From: Streptococcus parasanguinis ATCC 15912
GTDB taxonomy: Bacteria > Bacillota > Bacilli > Lactobacillales > Streptococcaceae
Assembly: GCF_000164675.2 (NCBI RefSeq)
Contig: NC_015678.1
Span: forward strand, 1,426,001-1,490,000
Direction of reading: 5' to 3'
DNA: 64,000 nucleotides
Made by a program: the position numbers and the translations under genes. Shown piece after piece: positions 1 to 7,138 of this stretch (position 1 is its first letter; each line of letters starts with the position of its first letter). The notes beneath the pieces were generated by a model. It saw nothing but the letters and a program-made list of their open reading frames with translations, was not told the origin of the DNA and did not search any database.

Positions 1-384
1 CATATCAATCATGGTTCCTGCACCGATTTCAGCGCCAATATTGATGACAGCACCCATCATTACGACAGCATTGTCTTCGATGGTCACTTGGTCACGAATA
101 ATAGCACCCGGTTCGATACGCGCATTTAGATAGCGCTTATCAAGCAAGGGAACAGCTGAATTACGGCCATCTTGTTCTACCACATAATCCTTGTTCTCTG
201 TCAAGTTGGCAAGTAGAGGCTCGATATCTGTCCAGTCACCGAACAAAACATTGCCAAGCTTGGTGACAGAAGCAGGAACAGCTGTTGCCAATTCCCCTTC
301 AAAGGTTACTTTCACATTTGTTTTCTTTTCTGCATTTCCAATAAAAGCGATAATTTCTTGAGCAGACATTTTTTGTGCTGTCAT
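1..384 (-). CDS. dapH: Tetrahydrodipicolinate N-acetyltransferase, 3' part missing
   Basis: The gene reads from the ATG at 384 off the left edge of the window, so only the first 128 residues are seen. They begin [20 protein letters not shown] and run into left-handed beta-helix hexapeptide repeats ([23 protein letters not shown] region), as in the acetyl-transferring DapD/DapH branch of lysine and diaminopimelate synthesis. The enzyme acetylates tetrahydrodipicolinate with acetyl-CoA in the cytosol. A GGAG ribosome site lies just upstream, and a TATAAT box in extended -10 context lies about 36 bases before the start. The family is clear; the active-site end is outside the window. Confidence 0.9.
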   Translation of the reverse strand, partial: MTAQKMSAQEIIAFIGNAEKKTNVKVTFEGELATAVPASVTKLGNVLFGDWTDIEPLLANLTENKDYVVEQDGRNSAVPLLDKRYLNARIEPGAIIRDQVTIEDNAVVMMGAVINIGAEIGAGTMIDM

Positions 385-419
385 AAGATTCTCCATTCAT
401 TTCAATTAAAGGTATTCAT

Positions 420-425
420 ATTATA
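420..425 (-). promoter_or_regulatory. Probable -10 box of dapH
   Basis: The minus strand reads TGTGGTATAAT, an extended -10 (TGn TATAAT). I see no convincing -35 hexamer. The region from 385 to 603 holds this promoter and nothing else I can identify. Confidence 0.55.
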
Positions 426-603
426 CCACAAACCCAAAGAGATGAACACCTTGGCTATCGTTGAAACCGATGGCGATGTAGGCATTCTGAATCGGCTTCC
501 TTTGAATGGACTCAGGGCTCTACTAGTTATCCTTCGCAAATAGACTCGTGTGTTCATTTCGAAATACACTCCATCTTTGTTTCCCATTGTCATTCACTTT
601 CAG

Positions 604-1293
604 TTATTTTAGCACCAGTTTACTTCCCTTTTTCTTCAATTCCATAACTACTTCTGGCTCTCCTGGCATTTGATAAGTCGCTTGAAAACCTTCTCCACCA
701 TCTAGAAGCTCGCCCCAAACCAAACGTTGGGGATTTCCTAGTTTCTTAATGAGCTGGGCGAATTCTGTACCTTTTTTTCCTTTTTCAATAGTGATTTCTT
801 TCTTACTGGTTGCCTTCTCTTTTGCTTCTAATAAATTCGTCGCATCAACCATCGTTAAGCGATACCCCTGGTCTTTCTCTTGTTCAAACCACAGACTGAC
901 ATTTTTCTTCTCTTGATCTGTCTGATTGGCTACATAAGTCAAAACGAGAACCGTTTTAGAGCTATTGGCTGTTTTAGTGTAACGAACTTTTTGAGCCTTT
1001 CCCCATTTAGTCACAACCGTTTCCAAGCGTGTCCCCGCTTGTCGGCTCTGTTTTAAACGAACCTTCAAATTCACCACAGCTTCGATCGTCCACTGAAACC
1101 GCTTGGCTTTTTGTTCGCCTGCCACCAGATTTTGGTAGTTTTTAGGCTGGAAACTGGTGAGGCTTCTATCTTCCTTGATATCAGTATCCTGTTCTTGCAC
1201 CTGGATAGTCGAAATCGACAGTAAAAGACCTAAAACAAAACACAAAGAAGGTAGTAAGAGTTCTTTTCTGTTCTTTTTGATCCACTCTAGCAT
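604..1293 (-). CDS. Membrane-anchored protein of unknown function (BLIP-like fold family)
   Basis: A 229-residue protein with a short basic N-terminus and one hydrophobic segment (about residues 13-28), then an extracellular part. Its middle holds a TVVTKWGKAQ...LTYVANQ stretch and its C-terminus a second unit (LIKKLGNPQRLVWGELLDGGEGFQATYQM). Both look like the small beta-lactamase-inhibitor-like/DUF3862-type units that recur in the next two genes upstream. It starts 5 bases after the stop of the 1299-2006 gene, so the two are co-transcribed. No catalytic motif is visible. The function is unknown; the fold assignment is inferred from the G-K/N-P...L...Y pattern. Confidence 0.7.
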   Translation of the reverse strand: MLEWIKKNRKELLLPSLCFVLGLLLSISTIQVQEQDTDIKEDRSLTSFQPKNYQNLVAGEQKAKRFQWTIEAVVNLKVRLKQSRQAGTRLETVVTKWGKAQKVRYTKTANSSKTVLVLTYVANQTDQEKKNVSLWFEQEKDQGYRLTMVDATNLLEAKEKATSKKEITIEKGKKGTEFAQLIKKLGNPQRLVWGELLDGGEGFQATYQMPGEPEVVMELKKKGSKLVLK

Positions 1294-1298
1294 TCGCT

Positions 1299-2006
1299 TT
1301 ACCCCTTCTTACTCAAACGATACTGGCCACTCTGATCACGCTCAAAAGTCAAAGATACCAATCCATCTGTCACCTGGTAAGACAGGGCCAAAAGGTGTTT
1401 ATCCTGAGTTCGCGTTAAACTAAGTGAGTTAGGAAGCCCTGATTTTTTCAAGACTTCCTCTACCATTGTTCCTTTTTCCTTTTTCCCATCTAGTGTCTGA
1501 TAGCCCGTAAAATCTGCCAACTTCAAATCCTTTTTCTTCTTGTAGAGAGACGAATGAGGGACAAATCCTTGAACTGCACTTAGATAAAAGACACCATCCT
1601 GCTCATGAAATTCTATTTTATAAGGATAGATTCCTTTCACAGGAGTCCCATAGCCTAGCTGGACTTGCGCTCCAAAACTCGTATCTTCTTGTGTAAAACT
1701 CACTGCTTTTCCAAATTTTTTGACGAATGCAGATAAAGTCACCCAATTTTTTTGTGTCTTTCCTTCTCCCCTTGCAAGCTCCAGTGAAAGCAAATTTTCT
1801 AGATCCGGCTCTTTGGAAGAAGAAGCGACAAATCGCTGACTATTTTCTTTCATTTGAGACAAACTCAACAAGCGATCTTTTGGCAAGGTTTTAACTGGAT
1901 GAATCACAAAAACCAAGCTAGCACCAACGACAAAAGCTAGCAAAGCACTTGCAAGTGTTTGGAGGATTTTCTTATGATCTCTGATCCACTTTTTAATTTC
2001 TTCCAT
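1299..2006 (-). CDS. Membrane-anchored paralogue of unknown function
   Basis: A 235-residue protein with an N-terminal membrane anchor (about residues 15-35) and two BLIP-like repeat units. One contains FVKKFGKAVSFTQEDTSFGAQVQLGYG, the other ends LVSLTFERDQSGQYRLSKKG. That ending closely parallels the end of the 2121-3209 protein (DLTFIRQENGDFLLSSKD). It forms a two-gene unit with the downstream gene at 604-1293. The ATG at 2006 is directly preceded by AAAGG, with an AAAGAG further upstream, so initiation is not fully settled. The function is unknown, and a cell-envelope sensor or inhibitor role is only a guess. Confidence 0.68.
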   Translation of the reverse strand: MEEIKKWIRDHKKILQTLASALLAFVVGASLVFVIHPVKTLPKDRLLSLSQMKENSQRFVASSSKEPDLENLLSLELARGEGKTQKNWVTLSAFVKKFGKAVSFTQEDTSFGAQVQLGYGTPVKGIYPYKIEFHEQDGVFYLSAVQGFVPHSSLYKKKKDLKLADFTGYQTLDGKKEKGTMVEEVLKKSGLPNSLSLTRTQDKHLLALSYQVTDGLVSLTFERDQSGQYRLSKKG

Positions 2007-2076
2007 CCTTTATGCTCTTTCTATTCAAACTCTTTCTATTGTATAGAAAATTAGCGTATTTGTCTCGTCTTATGTG

Positions 2077-2104
2077 AAAGAAAGAGGCGCTTGCCTCTTT
2101 CTTT
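2077..2104 (-). terminator. Hairpin terminator after the 2121-3209 gene
   Basis: A perfect 12-bp stem (AAAGAAAGAGGC paired with GCCTCTTTCTTT) with a 4-base GCTT loop follows the stop codon at 2121. The U-run is poor on the minus strand, so efficiency is uncertain. Confidence 0.6.
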
Positions 2105-2120
2105 TCTTTTATTCATTGAT

Positions 2121-3209
2121 TTAGTAACTGTCTTTACTACTCAAGAGGAAATCTCCATTTTCTTGGCGAATAAAGGTCAAATCTACATAGTCCCCATTTT
2201 TCTTTTGGAAGTCCATGAGCATTTCCACCTTGTCTGAATAATCAGATGAACTCACCGTCAGATTGACTGCATCACCGTATTTTTCTAAAAGCTCTTTGTA
2301 AGAGGTCCCTCCAGCACCGGTCTCACTATTTCCAACTTTGAATCCATCTGCAAAGTTATCCTCAACCGTAAGATTTTTCCCAAATTGATTAAATTCAAAT
2401 TTGACAAGCTGTAATTGTTTTCCCTTCTTAGAGAAGGTCGCTTTGACCTCTTTATTATAAGAGTTATCATCCCAGAATAATTTCAATTCTCCACTATCAA
2501 ATTGAACAGAACTAGCCTTTCCATAAGCGTCGACCATTTCCTCAGGAGTCTCCCCATCATCCGTTCCAGTCAAAAACTGAAGTTGCTCGATATCAGATTG
2601 TTCCCAGCTAAAATTGGCTTCCACATCTTCTGCGGTCAATTGCTCCAAATCGATATTGGAAGAAGAACCAGACTGGTTGCCTGACCAAGAAGTCTGCTTT
2701 CTAGATGATGATGTACTAGGGCTGGCATGACCAATTAAATAGCCACTGACTCCACCGATAAGGAGACCCACTAAAATTCCAAGGGCAAAACGAATAGCCT
2801 TCTTGTCTGCAGTATCCATCGGTCTTCCAACAGGAGAAAGAGGAGCTTGTGGAATAGGTGTCTCAGGAACAGGCACTGTTTGCGGACTAACTGGTTCAGA
2901 TACTGTGTTTTGAGGAGCTTGAGGCGCAGGCTGGAATGGAGGAGCCGGTTGGGAAGCAACAACTACATCTGGATGTTCTCCAACAGTCGTTTCAGCCATC
3001 TCTGGAAGTTCCACCGTTTCTGAAATGGCTGATTCCTTTAATTCCTCCTTACCATCTGTTGCCTCTACCTCTGGAGTTCCCTCAGATTCTGGAACCTTCA
3101 AATCTTCGGCTTCTTCTTTTGGGACAAAAATTGGCGCAGCCACATCAAAATGAGGCGCTCCATCTAAGGGAGTATGTTTCATAAATTGTTCTTGATCTTT
3201 CTCGGACAT
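2121..3209 (-). CDS. Acidic, proline-rich single-pass membrane protein with C-terminal BLIP-like units
   Basis: A 362-residue protein. Residues 1 to about 135 form an acidic then proline/glutamine-rich cytoplasmic tail. A basic stretch (DTADKKAIRF) precedes a glycine-rich transmembrane segment (about 140-165), which gives an N-in topology. The external part is serine-rich and then carries two units, EEMVDAYGKASSVQFD... and YKELLEKYGDAVNLTVSS..., similar to those in the two downstream proteins. A terminator separates it from that pair and it has its own promoter, so the three genes are a family cluster rather than one operon. The function is unknown. Confidence 0.72.
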   Translation of the reverse strand: MSEKDQEQFMKHTPLDGAPHFDVAAPIFVPKEEAEDLKVPESEGTPEVEATDGKEELKESAISETVELPEMAETTVGEHPDVVVASQPAPPFQPAPQAPQNTVSEPVSPQTVPVPETPIPQAPLSPVGRPMDTADKKAIRFALGILVGLLIGGVSGYLIGHASPSTSSSRKQTSWSGNQSGSSSNIDLEQLTAEDVEANFSWEQSDIEQLQFLTGTDDGETPEEMVDAYGKASSVQFDSGELKLFWDDNSYNKEVKATFSKKGKQLQLVKFEFNQFGKNLTVEDNFADGFKVGNSETGAGGTSYKELLEKYGDAVNLTVSSSDYSDKVEMLMDFQKKNGDYVDLTFIRQENGDFLLSSKDSY

Positions 3210-3239
3210 TTCGAATTCTCCTTTTTATTCTTCTATTCT

Positions 3240-3268
3240 ACTATAACATAAAACCAAGCAAGGACCAA
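3240..3268 (-). promoter_or_regulatory. Promoter of the 2121-3209 gene
   Basis: The minus strand shows TTGGTC, a 17-base spacer and TATAGT, with TG one base before the -10 box (extended -10). It lies 31 bases before the start codon. Confidence 0.65.
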
Positions 3269-3290
3269 CTCCTGTCTTGATGGACTAAAA

Positions 3291-3315
3291 AAGATCGGAG
3301 AGATATCCGACCTTT
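3291..3315 (-). terminator. Terminator of the serine-rich LPXTG gene
   Basis: On the minus strand AAGGTCGGA pairs with TCCGATCTT (one G-U pair) around a short loop and is followed by six T residues, just after the stop at 3328. Confidence 0.8.
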
Positions 3316-3327
3316 TAGATGCTTATC

Positions 3328-4215
3328 TTAAAATTTCTTGCGAAGGGAGACAATAGCAATTCCTGCAAGTGAGAGCAAGCCCAATGTTGCCAAAACGACA
3401 CCTGTTTCTTGACCTGTTTTTGGCAATAAACGGCCAACTACAGATTTGCTTGAGTCGCTTGAATTTGAGGAAGAACTAGAAGAAGAGCTTGAGCTCGATG
3501 AAGAAGTCGAACTTGAGGAGCTTGAAGATGAGCTGCTTGAAGATGAGCTCGATGAACTACTTGAGCTAGAAGAGGAACTGCTTGAGCTACTTGAACTTGA
3601 AGATGAGCTACTTGAACTTGAGGATGGGCTTGTTGTACTTGGTGAAGTCGACCCATCTGTCCCAGGACTTTTATAGCCTGTAATGAAATTACGATAAATT
3701 GGGTTGGAACTTTCAAGTGAATCCACCATCAAGCGTCCTGACTCATCATAAGCAAGGGACACTGTTACTTCCCCTTCTCCATTATCCAACTGTTTAAAGC
3801 GACCATCATTTTTTGTAGTTTGACGAATATAGAGTTTAACAGTTCCAGAATTCAGTCCAGAGAGATCCACATCATCAAATTCAATCGTCCCATCTGCTGT
3901 ATTTTGCCCTTTAGCAACGGTCTCTTCTTCGCCACCTTCAGATTTGTAGATCAATGCAAATTGGTAGGCTCCTGCATCATGCGCACTTTCTTTCTTGCCT
4001 TCACGCGCTCCCACTACATCGACACGACCTGTTTTCAATTTCAAAGAAAGCTGATTCGATTCGAAACCTTCATATGTTGGTTTTTGAACAAGGTCTAGCT
4101 GACCATTTTTGTACTCATAAATCGCAGCTTTTGTATTCGCAGAAACTGGGTGGGCAATAGCCATTCCACCAAGCATAGATGAAAGTAACAAGAATTTAGC
4201 CAAGTTCTTTTTCAT
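3328..4215 (-). CDS. LPXTG surface protein with a pilin-like domain and a serine-rich stalk
   Basis: I place the start at the third in-frame methionine (MKKNLAKFLLLSS), because AAGGA lies 9 bases before it. That gives about 295 residues. A signal peptide ends near ...HPVSANTK. A roughly 150-residue domain follows, with features of streptococcal isopeptide-linker/FctA-like pilin modules (DGTIEFDDVDL, TVKLYIRQT, YRNFITGYKS). Then comes an almost pure serine stalk of about 75 residues. The end is LPKTG, a hydrophobic helix and RKKF, the sortase A sorting signal. It probably projects the folded domain through the capsule. The ligand is unknown, and the stalk length is likely to vary between strains. 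Confidence 0.85.
   Translation of the reverse strand: MKKNLAKFLLLSSMLGGMAIAHPVSANTKAAIYEYKNGQLDLVQKPTYEGFESNQLSLKLKTGRVDVVGAREGKKESAHDAGAYQFALIYKSEGGEEETVAKGQNTADGTIEFDDVDLSGLNSGTVKLYIRQTTKNDGRFKQLDNGEGEVTVSLAYDESGRLMVDSLESSNPIYRNFITGYKSPGTDGSTSPSTTSPSSSSSSSSSSSSSSSSSSSSSSSSSSSSSSSSSSSSSSSTSSSSSSSSSSSSSNSSDSSKSVVGRLLPKTGQETGVVLATLGLLSLAGIAIVSLRKKF
3443..3640 (-). repeat. Low-complexity serine-codon tract
   Basis: The tract encodes the serine stalk using mixed AGC, TCA, TCT and TCG codons. The opposite strand therefore reads as an equally repetitive Leu/Glu open frame (a shadow). Such tracts are prone to length change by slippage or recombination. Confidence 0.85.
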
Positions 4216-4254
4216 AATTTTCATTCCTTTTTCAAATATTTTCATTCGTTTTAT

Positions 4255-4283
4255 ATTTTATAATATGAAACGACAAATGACAA
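4255..4283 (-). promoter_or_regulatory. Promoter of the LPXTG gene
   Basis: TTGTCA, a 17-base spacer and TAAAAT are seen on the minus strand, about 40 bases before the chosen start. Confidence 0.6.
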
Positions 4284-4472
4284 CTTTTATGTTCAAATAA
4301 CTTTTTTTATTAAAGGATTTGAGTATAAAATCCGTGTCTATAGCCATTGTCTAGCTAGAACCCCTTTATCATCAGTATTTTAGAAATGAGATTAGCAAAT
4401 GATCGAGAATAATGACTAATTAGTGTTTTTATAATTGAATCCAAGGGGAAAAAATATGAAATTATTTTACAA

Positions 4473-4503
4473 GTAAAAAAACGACCTCTGGCGAGATCGT
4501 TTT
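4473..4503 (-). terminator. Terminator of pgi
   Basis: AACGATCTC pairs with GAGGTCGTT (one wobble pair) around a GCCA loop and is followed by seven T residues on the minus strand, 10 bases after the pgi stop. Confidence 0.85.
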
Positions 4504-4512
4504 GTCTATTGA

Positions 4513-5862
4513 TTAAAGACGAGCGTTGAGTTCTGCTCCAAGTTCTTCAAATCCTGGTTTACCAAGAAGGGCAAACATATTTTTCTTGTAGGCTTCAACA
4601 CCTGGTTGGTCAAATGGGTTGATCGCGTTCAAGTAACCTGAAAGGGCGATCGCCAATTCGAAGAAGTAGATGGCATAACCAAGAGTGAAGGCATCTTGCT
4701 CAGGAAGAGTTACGTACATGTTTGGTACATCACCGTCTGTATGGGCAAGAAGAACACCGTCAGTTGCTTTTTTGTTTACGAAGTCAACGTCTTTTCCTTG
4801 GAGGTAACCAAGTCCATCAAGGTCTTCTTCCAATGTAGGGATGATCACGTTCTTACGTGGTTTGTCCACACGGACAACTGTTTCAAACATGATACGAGTT
4901 CCTTCTTGGATAAATTGACCCAATGAGTGCAAGTCTGTTGAGAAGTTTGCTGAAGTTGGATAAATACCTTTTTGGTCTTTTCCTTCTGACTCACCAGCCA
5001 ATTGTTTCCACCATTCTGAGAAGTATTGAAGAGATGGTTCGTAGTTAACCAAGATTTCAGTTGCATATCCTTTACGGTAAAGGATGTTACGAACAGCTGC
5101 GTATTGGTAAGCTTCATTTTCAGAAAGTTTGTCTGAAGTGTATTCTTTACGGGCTGCATTCGCACCTTCCATAAGGGCTTTGATATCAGCACCTGATGCA
5201 GCAATTGGAAGCAATCCAACTGGTGTCAAGACTGAGAAGCGTCCACCGATATCATCTGGAACTACAAATGTTTCCCAACCATTGGCATCTGCTTCTACTT
5301 TTACAGCACCTTTGGCACGGTCAGTTGTTGCGTAGATCCGTTTGTTGGCTTCTTCTTGACCATATTTCTTCACCAAGAGTTCTTTGAAGACACGGAAAGC
5401 GATCGCTGGTTCAGTTGTTGTACCTGATTTAGAAATCACGTTGACTGAGAAATCTTTATCTGAAACATACTCTACCAAGTCAGCAAGGTAAGTAGATGAG
5501 ATGGAGTTTCCAGCATAAAGGATTTGTGGAGCTTTGCGTTCTTCTTTTGTTTGCAAGTTTGCAAAGTGGTGGTTCAAGAAGTCAATGGCAGCTTTCGCTC
5601 CAAGATATGATCCACCGATACCGATCACGACCAAAACATCGCTGTCTGCTTTGATTTGTTCAGCAGCTTTCAAGATGCGGTCAAATTCCTCACGGTCATA
5701 ATTTTCAGGAAGGTCCAACCAACCTAGGAAGTCACTACCAGCACCTGTTCCTTTACGGATCAATTCATCAGCTGCAGTCACTTGTGGTTGCATATATTCC
5801 ACTTCATGTGGGGCAACAAATTTACCCAAAACTTTTGAGTAGTCAAATTTAATATGAGACAT
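4513..5862 (-). CDS. pgi: Glucose-6-phosphate isomerase
   Basis: A 449-residue protein, the usual length for Gram-positive phosphoglucose isomerases. It interconverts glucose 6-phosphate and fructose 6-phosphate in the cytosol. Diagnostic stretches are [18 protein letters not shown] (sugar-phosphate binding), [15 protein letters not shown] (the SIS-domain phosphate loop) and [18 protein letters not shown] near residues 300-320. It is a single-gene unit with its own promoter and terminator. A GGAGGAA ribosome site precedes the ATG, and a cre-like site lies upstream of the promoter. Confidence 0.97.
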   Translation of the reverse strand: MSHIKFDYSKVLGKFVAPHEVEYMQPQVTAADELIRKGTGAGSDFLGWLDLPENYDREEFDRILKAAEQIKADSDVLVVIGIGGSYLGAKAAIDFLNHHFANLQTKEERKAPQILYAGNSISSTYLADLVEYVSDKDFSVNVISKSGTTTEPAIAFRVFKELLVKKYGQEEANKRIYATTDRAKGAVKVEADANGWETFVVPDDIGGRFSVLTPVGLLPIAASGADIKALMEGANAARKEYTSDKLSENEAYQYAAVRNILYRKGYATEILVNYEPSLQYFSEWWKQLAGESEGKDQKGIYPTSANFSTDLHSLGQFIQEGTRIMFETVVRVDKPRKNVIIPTLEEDLDGLGYLQGKDVDFVNKKATDGVLLAHTDGDVPNMYVTLPEQDAFTLGYAIYFFELAIALSGYLNAINPFDQPGVEAYKKNMFALLGKPGFEELGAELNARL

Positions 5863-5890
5863 GTTATTCCTCCAATATTTCTTCTCCTCT

Positions 5891-5919
5891 ATGATATCGC
5901 TTTACAGGGATTTAATCAA
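5891..5919 (-). promoter_or_regulatory. Promoter of pgi
   Basis: TTGATT, 17 bases and TATCAT are seen on the minus strand, 28 bases before the ATG. Confidence 0.7.
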
Positions 5920-5932
5920 GGAAAACCATCCT

Positions 5933-5946
5933 ATAAAACGTTTTCA
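5933..5946 (-). promoter_or_regulatory. cre-like site upstream of pgi
   Basis: The minus strand reads TGAAAACGTTTTAT, which fits the CcpA cre consensus except for the last two bases. It lies just upstream of the -35 box, a place where CcpA often activates. This is a consensus match only. Confidence 0.35.
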
Positions 5947-6030
5947 TTTGCTAATTTTTTTATTTTCACAAATCAAGCAACGACGCAATAGCAATCGTTT
6001 GCATATTTGTACTATTTTTGACTAGAAAAT

Positions 6031-6058
6031 CAAAAAAAAGAGGCTTCTTCCGAAGCTC
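6031..6058 (-). terminator. Strong terminator downstream of the SRP RNA region
   Basis: AGAGCTTC pairs with GAAGCCTCT (one bulged base) and is followed by eight T residues on the minus strand. No protein gene ends here, so it must close an RNA transcript from the ffs side. Confidence 0.8.
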
Positions 6059-6203
6059 TATTTTCACGCTATTATTCTTTGAATCCGCTAATGAATTTCA
6101 AGATGACTCTAGTGAGTGATAGCCCTCACGTCGCTTCACTCCTCAGGATCAATATCTCTAAGTTCAGTTGCGACTTCCAGGCTTACCTCACTAAGAGCTA
6201 TAG
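6059..6203 (-). other. Structured segment between SRP RNA and its distal terminator
   Basis: About 145 bases with no credible reading frame. Inverted segments include GTGAG (6112-6116) with CTCAC (6125-6129), and GTCGC (6130-6134) with GCGAC (6170-6174). It ends at the strong terminator at 6031-6058. It may be a 3' trailer of the SRP RNA transcript or a separate small RNA. I do not recognise the family. Confidence 0.4.
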
Positions 6204-6280
6204 AAAAAGAGCACACAGTTCACTTCGCTTAGGGCTGCTGGATTCCTCCCCTGACCCGCTTCACGCAGAACTGTTGCTCC
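6204..6280 (-). ncRNA. ffs: Small signal recognition particle RNA (4.5S/scRNA type)
   Basis: The minus strand carries the SRP RNA core GTCAGGGGAGGAATCC followed by AGCAGCCCTAAGCG, the conserved helix-8 loops that bind Ffh. The ends pair: GAGCA-CAGTTC at the 5' side with GAACTG-TGCTC at the 3' side, followed by five T residues. A near-consensus promoter sits 7 bases before the predicted 5' end, and tadA lies immediately upstream. The RNA scaffolds Ffh for co-translational membrane targeting. The length of about 77 nt fits the streptococcal short form. Confidence 0.93.
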
Positions 6281-6287
6281 GATAGGT

Positions 6288-6315
6288 ATTATATCATAAT
6301 TTGTGGATTTTGCAA
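6288..6315 (-). promoter_or_regulatory. Promoter of ffs
   Basis: TTGCAA, a 16-base spacer and a perfect TATAAT with TGA before it (extended -10). The first RNA base falls at about 6280-6281. Confidence 0.85.
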
Positions 6316-6326
6316 AGGTCCGGTTT

Positions 6327-6836
6327 TTATTCTTGTGTTTCGGCCTTGGCTGCGAGTTTGGCTTGTTTTTTTCGTTCTCGACCTTGGCGGAAGAAGGTCT
6401 GCATGATGGCTGCACATTCTGCTTCCAAGATTCCTGTTTCTACTTCGACTCGGTGATTGAGGCGTTCATCTGCCAAAATGTCGTAGAGACTACCTGCTCC
6501 ACCGAACTTCTGATTGGTCGCCCCGTAAATCACCTGGGGAATCCGAGCTAGACCAATGGCACCACTACACATGACACAGGGCTCAATCGTGACAAAAAGC
6601 GTCGTATCCAGCAGGCGCCAGCTATTTTCACGCTGATTGGCCTCCTCGATCGCCATGATTTCCGCATGCATGACCGCCCGCTGCAGCTCCTCACGCGCAT
6701 TATGTCCACGCCCGATAATCTGACCATCCTTGACCAAGACACAGCCAATCGGTATTTCATCATTGGCGAGGGCAATCTCCGCCTCCTTCAGGGCTTCCCT
6801 CATAAACATCGCTTTTTCCTCTATCGTGTAGTCCAT
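6327..6836 (-). CDS. tadA: tRNA(Arg)-specific adenosine-34 deaminase
   Basis: It deaminates A34 of tRNA-Arg(ACG) to inosine. Zinc-site motifs are HAE (H57, E59 from the chosen start) and PCVMC (C87, C90), with E59 as proton shuttle. I start at the second in-frame methionine (MDYTIEEKAMF, 169 residues). The first ATG at 6869 lies inside the TATAAT box of the gene's own promoter and could not be on its transcript, while the internal ATG has GGAAG upstream. The tail is lysine/alanine-rich. It is followed directly by the SRP RNA gene. Confidence 0.93.
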   Translation of the reverse strand: MDYTIEEKAMFMREALKEAEIALANDEIPIGCVLVKDGQIIGRGHNAREELQRAVMHAEIMAIEEANQRENSWRLLDTTLFVTIEPCVMCSGAIGLARIPQVIYGATNQKFGGAGSLYDILADERLNHRVEVETGILEAECAAIMQTFFRQGRERKKQAKLAAKAETQE

Positions 6837-6867
6837 CTCTTCCTTCTTCCTTTTAGTTTCTTTGTTC

Positions 6868-6897
6868 ATTATACCATAGGCAGCTTACGACTCACAA
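6868..6897 (-). promoter_or_regulatory. Promoter of tadA
   Basis: TTGTGA, an 18-base spacer and TATAAT in extended -10 context (TGG). The -10 overlaps the upstream ATG, which decides the start codon of tadA. The -35 overlaps the end of the csRNA terminator. Confidence 0.75.
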
Positions 6898-6985
6898 AAA
6901 AAGCCGCCGATTGGGCGACTCTTATGGGAGATTATTATGAAAAAGTTTAGGAGGTTTAAACAAAGTTAGGAGGTCTTTGTTTATG
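6896..6985 (-). ncRNA. csRNA-type small RNA (CiaR-dependent)
   Basis: A transcript of about 90 nt is predicted on the minus strand. Its 5' hairpin (AAACAAAG paired with CTTTGTTT) shows the anti-Shine-Dalgarno ACCTCCTAA in the loop. A single-stranded stretch follows with a second CCTCCT and then CAT and CTCCC segments complementary to ribosome sites and start codons. The RNA ends in a terminator (GTCGCC/GGCGGC plus eight T residues). This two-stem layout with anti-SD sequences is that of the pneumococcal csRNAs, which base-pair with mRNA start regions. The promoter carries a CiaR-type repeat. It lies between tadA and the peptide operon. Confidence 0.85.
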
Positions 6986-6991
6986 CTTCTA

Positions 6992-7024
6992 GTATAGCTG
7001 GCCTATCTTAAATAAAGCTTAAGT
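6992..7024 (-). promoter_or_regulatory. csRNA promoter with CiaR box
   Basis: On the minus strand CTTAAG-N5-TTTAAG (7024-7008) is followed 10 bases later by TATACT (6997-6992). The CiaR consensus is TTTAAG-N5-TTTAAG upstream of the -10, so one base of twelve differs. No -35 is needed for this promoter class. Confidence 0.8.
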
Positions 7025-7138
7025 TCTCTGAGTATTGATGATTTTGGAAATATCACCACTTAGAATCTCAAAAATATCTGACAAATTGCTGGCTTACTAC
7101 TATCCGCTTTGTCGCAGAACCAACTATTGTGGCATCGC
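7025..7138. other. Short intergenic tail of the peptide operon
   Basis: I see no gene or clear terminator between the ABC transporter stop and the csRNA promoter. Read-through from the operon would enter the csRNA and stop at its terminator. Confidence 0.4.

Noticed and set aside
402-593. Minus-strand frame of 63 codons between the 604-1293 gene and dapH
   Set aside because: No good ribosome site, composition unlike neighbours, and it overlaps the dapH promoter; no family recognised.
3446-3676. Plus-strand frame rich in Leu and Glu
   Set aside because: It is the complement of the serine-codon tract of the LPXTG gene.
6938-6995. Plus-strand ten-codon leader peptide (MKKFRRFKQS) followed by a hairpin with AGGAGG in its loop, looking like translation attenuation
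   Set aside because: The opposite strand explains it better: it is the complement of a csRNA whose anti-SD segments necessarily look like ribosome sites and start codons, and no plus-strand gene follows.
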